From Incurvaria masculella (taxonomy: Eukaryota > Arthropoda > Insecta > Lepidoptera > Incurvariidae): DNA of 64,000 nt. Position numbers and translations under genes: made by a program. Shown here one piece after another: positions 10,976 through 21,762 of the stretch (positions are counted from its first letter, which is position 1; each line of letters begins with the position of its first letter). The notes beneath the pieces are model-generated. The model ran no database searches. It was not told where the DNA came from and saw nothing but the letters and a program-made list of their open reading frames with translations. Where the stretch lies: positions 4,216,001-4,280,000 of the forward strand of contig OX335650.1 of assembly GCA_946894095.1 (NCBI GenBank), given 5' to 3'.

Positions 10976-12645
10976 TATTTAGGAAAAGTCAGAAATAAGA
11001 CTTTATAGGAAAATTACTAAATTATAGACCTTATTGAATTTTTATTCTACTTAAGATTATAATAATGGTGAAAAAACACCGTAATGATTTTGATGGCATA
11101 ATGCCCCAAGCAATTGCTTTCGTTGCAGGCTGTTTCGGCTCTGCATTGAATAATTAAGGAGTTGAGACATTGACACAGACGGATTACAGTGAAATTAGGT
11201 TACTAAGCTATTTATTTAGATAATATGTACAGTCTTATAGTCTAATGTATGCACTTATAGTTCGGTAAAGGGCTCCTACTTTCTTTCCTTTTTAACATGA
11301 GAAAGGTGGTTTTTAGATGACTTTCTCTACTTTTATCTGAATCCTATTGGTAACATTCGGTTTTTCGTGTATAGTCTGTTATCGGATCTACATATCGTGT
11401 TGCAAGTCTGAGCGCGGACGAGTTTCACGAATTCCAGGTTAAACTTCATGCCCCTTTCCTCATTTATCCCTACCAGGGTTGATCTCGCCCGAGTTTGTAT
11501 CGTCTCAATAAATGTGGTCAAAGAGTCAATGGAAGGAAAATTAAGAAAGGTTTTTCTGATATTTTGCACATTGAATAAATAAATTAAGAGCTTCGTCTGT
11601 ATGTTTTGGTTTTTGTGATAAATCAACTTATGTCTGTCATATTTGCCTCCAAAAATGTATGCAAACACAAAAAGTCATGGATACAAGTTAAGTTATCAAA
11701 AACAAAACCAAAAAGTACAGACGAAGCGCTCAATTGATTGATTTAATTTGCTAAAATTTCTGAAACATATTTTTTATTTGACTGAGTAAACAGGCAGGAG
11801 CCATTGCATGGAACGTGTTCACCTCATTATCGTCTTAAGGCGCTAGGACTAGCCAACTACTCGCGCTATACAAATGCACTTTTTAACAAATGTAATAATA
11901 TGTAGTGAAACGCTTCAGCAAATCCAAATAGAACTCCAGACTGATAATGGATTGTTAATATTTTTTTATTCCATCATTTATTTAAATAATAATAAAAATA
12001 AAAAAAGTTGATTTTTCTCATTAGAAATCTGAAAGTCATTTGATTTCTAGATATAAGCAAAAACAGCATATATGCATAAACAAAAAATTCCATTTGCTTT
12101 TAGATTTCTACATTTAGTCAAAAAAGTTCGGAAATGGACACCGTTTCCGCAATGTATTTTGTATAGAAAAAGGAAACATACATTAACGAAAATCATTCGA
12201 TTCCTAGACAAGAAATCATATATTGTAAGGATGACACTTATAATCGTCAGACTTAGTTAGTTTACTTGGGGTGCCTCGTCTAACTTTGCGATTTGGCTAG
12301 TACCAGGCCCTTAAGAATCGAACATTTTGTGCATATCAGTAATTGATATGTTAACAGTTCCGATATAAAATAGCTTTCTTAGCATTCTAGTCATTGTTTA
12401 TATCGGATTTTTACACGATGATGTTTGAATGTTCACAGTTGGACGGAAAAATAAACCTGGAGAAGCAATACATTTTCTAACATCATATAAGAATAGGATC
12501 CTCAAATTTACAAATAAATAGAAATATTTGTGCATGGAGGTCATGCGCGATAGAAGAACAATTCTTGCTTATGCAGAGATATTTTTTTTAATAAAAAAAT
12601 ATCAATAAGAAAAAGTTTTTGAGAAGGATGCGGGTATGATCACAA

Positions 12646-13066
12646 ACGAAAAAAAACTGCAACTGCGATAAATCCGTAGCACCGCTGCTTCTACCTTTCC
12701 CCTGCTGTCACCCCATCCGAGCTTTATAATTAGCATACAGGGTGCTACACATGTATATGCCCCCCTATATACCCCACATCATACCCGCCGTCTTCAATTT
12801 CACAAATAGTTTCGGCCATCGAATATATCGAGTGTAACCACGAGTTGTGAAAGACATCTAACTGTAGTTAGATCACTCACAAATTAGGGACGAACAGCAT
12901 CGAATGTTCGTTGCATTAAATCTTAGATAAACAAGGAAGGTTCTCCTTTCTATCACCAAAGAAGTGTAACTTCAAAATAAAACTGTGCAGTGAATTGCGA
13001 GACTATAAAGTGGTAAAGTGAGTGGTGTGAACAAAACGTGAGCATGTGTCAGTCATCGGAGCAGCG
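12646..13066 (+). promoter_or_regulatory. Upstream region and 5' UTR of the GT49 gene
   Basis: This is a non-repetitive region before the first coding exon. It includes a TATA-like CCCCCTATATACCCC near 12765 and several short ATGs, among them one at 13044 in another frame. The transcription start is not determined; assignment is by position. Confidence 0.3.
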
Positions 13067-16000
13067 ATGGCAGCCATGCTGCTGAATTATTATGTGGTGG
13101 TGGCGCTCTTTTTGGCGGCCTTCTTAAAGATTGTCTCCATGAGAAGGTCGCTGTTGTGTCGACCTATGGGAAAGGTATGCCGCACTCATAGACCTAGCAT
13201 GCGCTATTTCTATGGCCGCACTTTTATAATGACAATGACGAAGGTTTATCGGCTTGAAGGTGAAATTATAGGTTCGAAGCCCATCACAAGTAGGGTCAGA
13301 AACCCATGTGAAACTAACAACCATTACAGCCCATCTAGGTTGGTCCCATTGCATTCAAGGTATTATGGCCGAAACGATAATGAAAATTGGTCGTAATTTA
13401 AGTATTTTTTTAATCTAATCAAACGTCATGATATCAGCTCAGCAGCCCACGTGCGAGGTCGGCCTCGGTAGCTTTGTCAGCCTCGGTACCTCAGTGGCGC
13501 GACGATTCGATAAGCTTGGTGAAGCAACTGTAAGCGTTTGGTTTCTATATGGGTGTTTTCAACCGTTGAGGCTGGCCGTGGGTGGGATTATATGAAGGTG
13601 CTCCTCTTCCTTACTTGCTAGGTGGTAGGGTTAATCCCGCCCAGGTTCGATGTAGCAGAGCAATAAAAGGAAGGCACCTAGTTCCCATGTGGTGTGTTAG
13701 GCTTATATAACGACTAGCTATCCATCTCCAGGACGTGTATTCTTGGCATTCAGTCATTGCGGATTCAGTAGATTTAACAGAATAAGAATTTACTTTGACA
13801 TTACTGTTAACTCTACTGAATCCGCAATGACTGAATGCCAAGAATACACGCCCAGTTACATAAAACAAAAAGAGGTCAGACCTCCCTTATATTGCCCGTC
13901 TGTATTTAACTGGATGGAAAACACAGACAGTTTCCGATATTTTGATCACCGTTCATTTGATAATCTGGTACCACCCTGGGCGGTTAACGCTACCACGGAG
14001 GAAGAAAGAAAGAGGCCTACAGTTTAACCGATCCACAGTAAATGAGAACCACAAATGACAAATATCTTAATCTCGTCTTACGACATACAGAAGAAGAATT
14101 GCAGTACGATATTTTTTAAGTATCGCAACCCACACAGCACAATTCACGAATGAGTAAATAAAAACTTACTGTGTGTGTCAGGACATTATGCAAGATATAA
14201 ATGACTTACTCTGTTAAGTAGGTTGATTCGTGAGCGATCGAATTGCTTTTCACAGTGGTCGAGGCGCTGCCAATGGAGTCTGTGCTCGATCGGAGTGCTG
14301 GCGCTGGTCGCGTACAACGCCGTGATCAGCGTGGGGCAGCAGCGCGCCGCGCCGGCGCCGTGCGGCCGCCGCGCCGACGCCACCGCGCCGCCGCCGCCGA
14401 GCGCCTCCAGCGAGTGGACGCGGCGCGACGACGCGTGCGCCCCCTGCACGACGCCGCCGCCGCCTGAGGACGACCCCATAGCGCGGCTCGACCTGGCGCT
14501 CGGCCGCTGGGACCCGTCGAGGACGTTCCGCATGTACGACTACGCGGCCGTCGGCGGCGAGTACGCGCGGCTCTCCGGCGCGCGGCGCGTCTGCCTCGCC
14601 ACGCAGAGCTCGCTCGAGCGGCTGCACGAGCTGGGCCGCGTCGCCGCCGGCTGGTCGGGCCCGCTGTCCGTCGCCGTGTTCGTCGCCGGCGACGAGCTGC
14701 GGCTGCTGCGCGCGTTCGTGCTGCACGCGATGCGCTGCTCGCCGGAGACGTACGCGCGGTTGGCGCTGCACGTGCTCGTGACGTCGGAGCGGCCGCCGCA
14801 GGCGGGGCCGGTGCCGGCGGCGGCGCGGCGGCGCGTGCTCGACTGCGCGCTGCCGCCGATCTCGATGGGCGACCGGCGGGAGGACACGGCCAAGTGGCGC
14901 GCGCGCAACCCGTACCCGCAGAACCACCTGCGGAACCTGGCGCGGCGCAACTGCCAGAGTCCGTACGTGTTCCTCGTGGACGTGGACATCGTGCCGAGCG
15001 GCGGCATGGCGGACGCGCTGGAGCGCTTCCTGGCGACGGCGCCGCCGTGCCCGCTGTGCGCCTACGTCGTGCCGACGTACGAGCTCGACCACCATGTTGC
15101 GACGTTCCCGCACAACAAGACGGAGCTCATCCGTCTCGCCAGGAAGGGCCTGGCGATACCTTTCCACAGAAAAGTCTTCATATACAATCAGTACGCTTCT
15201 AACTTTTCGAGGTGAGTAACTATTCATGGTATTTTTTTCAGTCAAGTTTTACCTTCGCCTACTGAATAAACCCTTGCGGGGTATTTTTGGCAAACACTCA
15301 CGGCTTTTCACGCGGCTATGGAGGAGACTTTCTCCGACGTTTATTCACTCACGGGGTAATGTGGATGCGGACAAGTTTATCGACAGCCCAGCCATATATA
15401 GTAGTTATATATTTAGAGTAAACCCCTGATCAAAAAAGAAGGAGATGTGCCATGTACCGCACTTACTATGAAACCCGCTGTGTCCAACTTAAGGTGGCCC
15501 AACCCGCTCAACTCCTCATATAAACGGGGAAAGAAGATCACGGCCATATTTCTTGTCAGAGATCCCAAATTTTACTCAAAAGAGCTTTATTTGATCGAAC
15601 TAGATGTCTGATGACCGTTGACATTGTAAAATTGTGTTTGGTTTCTAAGTTATAAGGTCCGAAAGTTCGAATTTTTCGCGCGTTTTATACAATAACTTTG
15701 GTGTTTTATTACGCAAAGAAAGAAAATGTTAAAAAGATTAGTCATCAGACATAGCTTATTTAATCAAGATTTATAATCTTTTTGGTTTTTGTTAGATTTT
15801 TGACTACAGCGGTCGTGGTTTACTTTTAGCTATAAGTCGTTTTGAAATCAATATTTTCGTAAATCTTAGCAAATCATACACTATGCACATTATCTTTTTT
15901 GTGGACATGTTGCATCTTCCTCATCACGGAGCCTGTCGTTTTCTTTGAAACAGAGAAGGTCCCAGAGCGCAACAGCACGGTTTTGTACAGTGCCCGCGAA

Positions 16001-19000
16001 TGAGTTAGTCCGGCCGGGTTGGGCCACCTTAATAGTAGCATATTCACGCGCAGTGGCGATTTTTAGACTGTGTGGCATGCGACATGCGGCCGGCTTCCCA
16101 TACGATTATATGCACACTTTGTCCATACAGTTGAGTCCCACAACCTAATGCCACTTCTCCTTCCTTTTATCTTCTGTGGAGTCAGCCGTGAACTATCGTC
16201 CCAGTAATAAAAAATATATTTAAAAGCCACCTGCTCCATATTTGCGATCAATGCCTTCTTAACATACTCGTAGCTCCTAATAACAATGTGTTATTGATTC
16301 TGTATTCTTTATGGTCTCATCTTTTAGTCAGATTTGAATCGTCATCATAATAATATTAACGTAAAACTCAGAACCAGTTAATTGATGTTTTTCGTAAAAT
16401 GGATTTATTTTGAAACAAACTGTACGTACTTAGCGATAGAATTTAGGTACCTGCGTGGAAAAACAAATTGCATTAAAACTAGTTAGCACCGATCTTATCT
16501 TTTCAATTTGCTCAAAATTACTAAGAGTAGCACCAATTCAGAGTAGAAGATAAATGAGCCAAGATAAATCAGAGTGCATAAAGTGGTAGTAGCATTATCC
16601 GGTAAGAGGAAGTTGGTTTATGAAAATTTCCTCGTCCTAACGCTCCGCATAAGTACCTAGTTATATACATAAAAATAAATATGTACATTCTTAGCCCTGT
16701 TCAGCCATCATCCCTCCAAGCGTCAGCTGTACACATAGGCATGGTGCTACGTTCCTTCCCAGCGCTCTCGGAACACCGAAGAGGTGCGCAGCTGTCATGC
16801 ATTTATTATAAGACGTAAGATTAGGCGTCTTTTCGCGAGAAATGGGAAAAATTTAATGTCTCTCCAGCGAGAGGAGACCGGCGTAATATCCGTCTGGAGA
16901 TGCCATTGTAGCGGAATCGTTCGCAATTCGCCATCCAAAAAACAAAAAGGCGGAGGATGGCTATCAGAGATCTGAGAGCCATTGGAGAACGAAGAGACCT
17001 GCTGATTTTCATTTTCGAAGTATTGATTTTCATAATATTAAACCTGTAGATAAGGTTTTACGGAATATCTCGGCCTTAGACTCGAAAAAAATCAAATTCC
17101 CGAATGTATTGGGGTTTTTTTTAATAAATTTTTTTTAGTACTAGCTGATGTCCGCTTGGGTCAATATCGTTTCGGACCGATGTCGGGCTAAACCTAACAT
17201 TTTATGATTAAATGAGTTCCCCAAACCAACATCCAACCCCGTTTCACTCATTTCAGTTTAGTTTTCGCCGCAAATTCTTTGACCTTTCCCAAGGTGCAGA
17301 CTCTCTCTATGCCAAATTTCATGAAAATGAAGTCATTCGTGAAAACGTAACTGACTGACAGAGTTACTTTCGCATTCATAATATAAGCATGGATTATTTC
17401 CGCCGATAGATAGTGTCACGCACTGACAATGGATTTCAACCGCTTTCAACCAACACTTTTGGTTGTGGCTTTCTACGCACCCCTAGTGCTTATTTTCGCG
17501 AGCGGTACTCATCGACCGATGAAGGCGCCCTGACGCCGAAAAGTCGGATGGAGACCCTAACCTACTGGATCCATTTAGAACTCGGGCTTCTCACTACTCT
17601 CAGCGCTCGCTGGTCGACATCTGCTGGCTGTTGGCTGGGCTTCACCGTGCCGTCGCCGACGCTTCACTTTTGCACACGCACACACACTCAAGCCTACACG
17701 GCCGGGGTTACCCAATGGAGACTGCAAAACACGTGGCACAAGCTCACTAACATACAACTTCTTAGCGAAGTCTTTGAAATCTCTCTGCTAAAGTTGCTGT
17801 CACAGGCACAGACAACTTCCTGCCGGAAATACAATTCAATCTGTCAGAGCACTGAAAGACCCAGCCAAAGACAACTTTATTTTTTGACTGGAGTTAGGCA
17901 AAGGACTTTTCCGCCGTCAAGTAAGTTAAACAGCCCCAGATTACTCTAGTGCCTTTGACATCGGAAGAAATTTGACCTCCAGCTAACCTAATCCGCCAAA
18001 ACGGATCCAGTTATGAGACGTAACCCGATGTTTCGTCTCGACGGCCCGCGACATTTGAAACATGACTGCCATTAGCGCGCGAACCGGGGCCGAGGCTGTG
18101 GAAACGCGACCGGCGTATCGATACGGCTCCCGGCGGCCGCGGATCTCGTTCGTGCCGCCTCGTCGGCACCGAACGGCTCCCCCGGGTGACGTCCGATCGG
18201 ATCAGTGACCGAGCGGGTCCGTCCGCTCCGCTGCATTCATTCATAACGCGTCCGCACATAGTGATTTATGCACGCGGATATTGCTACCGAAAATTGCCAC
18301 GAAACTGTACCGCTTCGACACAGTAGGAGCTTTTTATAGGGTGTATCAAGTTAATCGTATGATCCGTTGTCGTTTGAGGTTGTCTTAATTACGGAATTGA
18401 TGTTTCTCTTCACAGCCTTAATCAGTGGGTAGTTGGATAGACTTTCAAATCATAAACGTGTAGGTGCCATGGTATTTTATATGGATCTATTTAGCTCTAA
18501 AATTATTCATATTTCAGCCAAAAATATTGCAAATGCATTGATGTAAAATAATATAAAAATTGTCCCTCCACATTAAATGGAAAATGTTCTAGGTGACCAT
18601 GAAAATTGTTCGCAGTCTTTCGGGAAGATAGATCTCTGTGTGTTGTCCATTCAGTTTGTAGAGTTTTTGTTTTGTTACTTTAGAGAGCATTGCTATATGT
18701 CCTTATGTTTTCCTTTTTATGTAAATGTCTGTATTTTTCGGTACAAAAATCTTCAGTGAAGGTAAAAAAATAACCTTTTTTCCAATGATTTTTAGAAAAT
18801 ATTTTACAATATAAAAGCATATTAAAAAAAAAAACATACAGACGTAGATATTACCAATATATTTTAGAATCCAAAATTTCAAAGACTTAGTAAAACATTA
18901 AGAGAATGGAAACCGTTATCACCAATACTATGGGGAGTTGATAGGGTAACGACACTCTTAACAATAGTTGTTGTGCAGGTGGGAAGCGAGCGGCGGCAAC

Positions 19001-19135
19001 GAGAGCGCCGCCACGCACGTCAGCCACAACGTGACCAACTTCGAGCTACTCTACGAACCGTTCTACGTCGCGCCGGACACCGTGCCCGCGCACGACGAGC
19101 GATTCCTGGGCTACGGGTTCACGCGCAACACGCAG
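13067..19135 (+). CDS. Glycosyltransferase family 49 protein, B4GAT1-like, 3' end missing
   Basis: Three exons: 13067-13174, 14256-15211 and 18979-19135, with phases 0, 2 and 0. Acceptors are CACAG, GTGCAG; donors are GTATGC, GTGAGT, GTACGT. The family includes B4GAT1, a Golgi type II enzyme that adds glucuronic acid to dystroglycan-type glycans. The second exon opens with WSRRCQW and a hydrophobic anchor (SIGVLALVAYNAVISV), then a proline-rich stem. The catalytic part holds YPQNHLRNLARR, the metal-binding DVD in VFLVDVDIVPSGG, and CAYVVPTYELD. Exon three gives SHNVTNFELLYEPFYVAP, with an N-glycosylation sequon, and DERFLGYGFTRNTQ. The expected last exon (VYEM to HWGLQ) is not in the window. 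An ATG at 13166 gives MGK directly before the anchor and is a better type II start than 13067. Exon two is far GC-richer than its surroundings. Substrate specificity is inferred. Confidence 0.85.
13455..13740 (+). mobile_element. SINE copy, 5S-rRNA-like head
   Basis: The head contains GGTGAAGCAACTGTAAGCG and ATATGGGTGTTTTCAACC, which line up with the cleaner 5S-like head at 30056-30098. The body after 13600 (GCTAGGTGGTAGGGTTAATC, GGAAGGCACCTAGTTCCC) is the one used by the tRNA-headed SINEs. It lies in the first GT49 intron. Confidence 0.6.
13734..13850. repeat. Perfect 39-bp inverted repeat at a SINE-SINE junction
   Basis: 13734-13772 and 13812-13850 are exact reverse complements, starting CGTGTATTCTTGGCATTCAG, with a 39-bp loop. 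Weaker pairing continues into the loop. SINE sequence in opposite orientations flanks it on both sides. Confidence 0.85.
13855..14030 (-). mobile_element. SINE fragment, body and tail, inverted
   Basis: The minus strand ends in TTTTATGTAACTG, the tail seen in other copies. The plus strand holds TTTAACTGGATGGAAAACAC and CTGGTACCACCCTGGGCGG, as in the family. Its orientation is opposite to the copy at 13455. Confidence 0.6.
15489..16032 (-). mobile_element. TTAA-flanked MITE of about 545 bp, copy 1
   Basis: TTAA lies at both ends (15489-15492 and 16029-16032). The terminal inverted repeats are GGTGGCCCAACCCG and its complement. The body carries TTCGCGCGTTTTATACAATA and an inner palindrome around GCACGGTTTTGTACAGTGC. 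Target site TTAA is the hallmark of piggyBac-type transposases, so this is probably a non-autonomous piggyBac-like element. It has no coding capacity. Confidence 0.85.
16055..16145. repeat. Dispersed repeat with ATTATATGCACACTTTGTCCAT
   Basis: The block GTGCGGCCGGCTTC (here ATGCGGCCGGCTTCC), a short gap, GATTATATGCACA, TTTGTCCATAC and GCCACTTCT recurs at 60355-60475 and, more diverged, at 56925-57015. Three copies show it is an interspersed repeat. Family unknown. Confidence 0.55.
17150..17400 (+). repeat. Possible retroelement 3' end
   Basis: The run CCAAATTTCATGAAAATGAA, GAAAACGTAACTGACTGACA and CATAATATAAGCATGGATT resembles the tails of RTE-type or Penelope-type elements in insects. There is no second copy in the window, so this rests on recollection only. 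Confidence 0.3.
18010..18270. other. CpG-rich patch in GT49 intron
   Basis: There are many CpG dinucleotides against an AT-rich background, no stable repeat match, and no exon with flanking splice sites. It could be an intronic regulatory region or an old GC-rich element. Confidence 0.3.
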
Positions 19136-19210
19136 GTACGTAGCCACTAGCCAGCGGCAGCACTCTACAGGTTTGCAATCAATTACGTACCAAGCGGCTG
19201 CAGTCCATCG

Positions 19211-19465
19211 CAACTTCGCCAACTGATCTACGAACCGTCGACGATCGAAGGGCGGGAGTAGCAACCGAAACTCGTTTGTATGGATGGCGGCAGCGCCGGC
19301 GAATGAGGACGCTTACGAATTATCTTAATAATTATTTGGCTTTTTTTCACTAACCGGGCGGCTACGCTGCCGCCATGCGAATGAATTTCGATCGCGTCTC
19401 CATGATCGCTGGCCCACGACCAGTGGTTTTCGGGCTACGAATTCACGCAGGTAAAAGTACGTAGC
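19211..19465 (+). pseudogene. Decayed duplicate of GT49 exon 3, split by an insertion
   Basis: CAACTTCG and TCTACGAACCGT at 19211-19237 match exon 3 at 19036-19061. CACGAC, GGGCTACG, TTCACGC, AGGTA and ACGTAGC at 19415-19465 match the end of exon 3 and its donor at 19090-19145. In the first part the exon frame meets TGA. The 170 bp between the halves is a repeat also present at 62391-62690. It is best read as a tandem duplicate of the exon, dead and later interrupted. Confidence 0.5.
19247..19414 (+). repeat. Dispersed repeat inside the decayed exon, copy 1
   Basis: It shares CGGGAGTAGCAACCGAAA, CACTAACC, GCTACGCTG, TGCGAATG and GATCGCT in order with 62391-62690. It is diverged and of unknown class. 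Confidence 0.45.
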
Positions 19466-20281
19466 GTATGACTGCAAATTCGTTGGATGCGTAACGTCAT
19501 CTTGTGCAGGCGGTAAAGCATGCTAAGTCGTCGCTCTTAGCGCAGCATGAGTCAATAGGACTGCTGACTGGGTTATAACGATTGAAGCTATGCACAACAA
19601 GCTGAGTCGTTGCTCTTCACTCCGATATATCGGATTGTATTGGAGCACTCGAATGCCAAAGACCTCACTTTTGTCGTAAGCTGAATCACCAGGAGAACTA
19701 CTGACTGGGTAAAGGTGACTGACAGGTGAGAAAAACACGCAGGAACCTTGAGTAGTCAAATATTAAGCCTCATCATTTGATGTGCTGGTGACCCTAGATT
19801 GCATCTTACGAGCCGTACTGATGACTACCGATTGCATTGGCTTCGTACCTGCGTAGTATAGTGATTTAGTTGTTTATTTTCAAAGTTATTTTTTATTATT
19901 TATTTTATAGTATTCTCACCTTGTGCTGTATGTTAAACAATAAATCAAACATTCCTGTTCAATGAACGGCTAGGCTTAAAATCAGCACCACTGCATTATG
20001 AATTCCATAATACAGTGACATATGCTGCGCCTGGAACCGATTTAACTATCTGTTATTTTATTATATGTATGTGTATAGGTATTGACTTTTACTTCTAAGC
20101 TTTTAAAATATCTAGTTGTTCTGTTAATTTTATATTAAGTTATTTTCATAGATTAAGCCAAATACCTTGTTAAGTTAATTTCTCTTTCAACACAGGTATA
20201 AATAAACTATTTCTTTCTTTCTTTCTTTCTTATTAATTTAAACACTACTATCCTGTCATATTACTTAGATGATTTTGTGCA
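19466..20281. other. Non-coding stretch with local duplications
   Basis: Motifs near 19515-19590 (AAGTCGTCGCTCTTAGC, GGACTGCTGACTGGGT) return near 19600-19710 (GAGTCGTTGCTCTTCAC, GAACTACTGACTGGGT), which indicates a local duplication of about 90-120 bp. A (CTTT)n microsatellite lies near 20212-20231. No gene is seen. Confidence 0.45.
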
Positions 20282-20659
20282 TTAAGGTCGGCCCGTAAGC
20301 ATCAGAAAATTTCGCCTCCCATACAAACGTAGTTTACTAATAATTTGAAAACCACTATTCCAACATACTTGATATTTGGTATCTAATATTGGGCTACAAA
20401 TATCTGTGTCTGCATGCCTTTGTTTTTTCGGTAAATGTATTCTGGGTCAAACCACAGAGAAAACAAAATTCGTATGAAGATTTTCTTTTTGCTTTCATTT
20501 CATTCGGTTTGGATTTTTAAAAAAAAAACAAAAGCATGCAGACACAGATATTTGTTACCTGATATTATATATTAAATATCAATTCAATTGGAATAGCGGT
20601 TTCCAAATGATAAGTAAACTACGTTTGTATGGGGAGCATAGCTTACGGGCCGTTCTTAA
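20282..20659. mobile_element. TTAA-flanked MITE, second family
   Basis: Its ends are TTAAGGTCGGCCCGTAAGC and the complement GCTTACGGGCCGTTCTTAA. Long imperfect arms include ATACAAACGTAGTTTACT and TCTGTGTCTGCATGC with their complements. The TTAA at 20656-20659 is also the left target site of the next element. Confidence 0.75.
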
Positions 20660-21195
20660 GGTGTCCATTCCCGGCGGGACTAACTAATTCGCGGGCACGG
20701 TAAAAAAACCGTGCTATTGCGCTCTGGGACCTTCTCTGTTTCAAAGAAAAAGACAGGCTCCGTTATGAGGAGGATGCAACATGTCCACATAACAGACCAT
20801 GCGCATAGTATTTGATTTGGTAAAATTTACGAAAATTTTAATTACAAGACGACTTATAGGTAAAAGTAAACCACGACCGGTGTAGTAAAAAATCTAACAA
20901 AAACTAAATTTTCATGAAACAAGCTATGTCTGATGACTAATCTTTTTAAGTTGTATGCATTTTATCGTTGCGTAATCCACCTTCAAAGTTATTGCATAAA
21001 ACGCGCGAAAAATTCGAACTTTCGGACCTTATAACTTAGAAACCAAATACAATTGTTCAATGCCAATGTTCATCAGACATCTAGTTCGATCAAATAAAGC
21101 TATTTTGAGCTACAATTTGGATCTCAGACATGAAATACTGGCGTGATCTTCTGTCCCCGTTTGTATGTGGAGTTGAGCGGGAAGGCCCACCTTAA
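20656..21195 (+). mobile_element. TTAA-flanked MITE of about 545 bp, copy 2
   Basis: It matches the element at 15489-16032 in inverted orientation, from TTAAGGTGTCCATTCCCGGC to GGCCCACCTTAA. The left inverted repeat is more worn than in other copies. It abuts the MITE at 20282 with one TTAA in common. Confidence 0.8.
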
Positions 21196-21762
21196 CATAA
21201 AAACGCCCGACAAGGCTGCCCTTAGTTTAAAGGTGGAAGGTTGATGGACGATTAAGCTACCACGTTAAATGTATACACCAAATGTGCGTGATTGGATCTG
21301 TTAATATGTTTGTGGATGTTACTTAACGAGTATACGCAATAAGTTTTGCCCGGGTTGAAACCACAATGGGTAATTAATTTTTCAAATGAGTTTAAAGGGT
21401 AATATTGGCTCAAGCTGATGAACAACAGCATATACAAACCGACGGTGGGAGCTTGTTTGTAATGCAGCACGCTTACTTTATTTGTTTGGCTACGTAATTA
21501 TCAGTAAATGTTTTAAACCACGGATTTATGAATTCAATTAAAAAAGTAGTGAATCGTAAGTGAAATTCAATAATATGTTAAATGATTATCATACTAGTTA
21601 GTAACATTTTAAAAAGGATATCTGCTGAACTTCAGAAATAAACCATTATTAAATTATTTATGCATTATAATCAATTCATATTAACGATTAAAACGGTTTA
21701 TGGGAAGACTATTCAACCCATTAGTGGAATATGTAATTGCAAGTACATATTCGGGATGAGTG
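21196..21762. other. AT-rich stretch, nothing recognised
   Basis: A 72-codon minus-strand frame at 21470-21252 has no motifs. No repeat shared with the rest of the window is seen. Confidence 0.4.

Larger units (their letters stand above)
9900..12645. other. Intergenic AT-rich stretch
   Basis: Apart from the 41-bp duplication and the SINE remnant listed separately, I see no supported gene. Open frames at 11333-11668 (-) and 12072-12260 (+) have AT-driven composition without motifs. The stretch TTTTGATGGCATAATGCCCC near 11090 looks like an old repeat but has no second clear copy here. Confidence 0.4.
15212..18978. other. GT49 intron 2 with repeats
   Basis: Besides the TTAA MITE, the shared repeat at 16055, the LINE-like stretch at 17150 and the GC-rich patch at 18010, I see no exon. 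Near 15296-15345 is a stretch (CACGGCTTTTCACGCGGC, then TTTCTCCGACGTTTA) related to the arms of the foldbacks at 7368 and 49508. Confidence 0.45.

Noticed and set aside
14250..15245. 331-codon minus-strand frame, plus 155- and 115-codon frames across GT49 exon 2
   Set aside because: They are shadows of the very GC-rich GT49 exon: arginine- and alanine-rich with no domain. The sense frame has clear family motifs and splice sites.
17429..17533. 34-codon frame resembling a signal peptide (MDFNRFQPTLLVVAFYAPLV)
   Set aside because: It is too short, has no mature peptide after the hydrophobic part and no splice or polyadenylation support; chance is likely.
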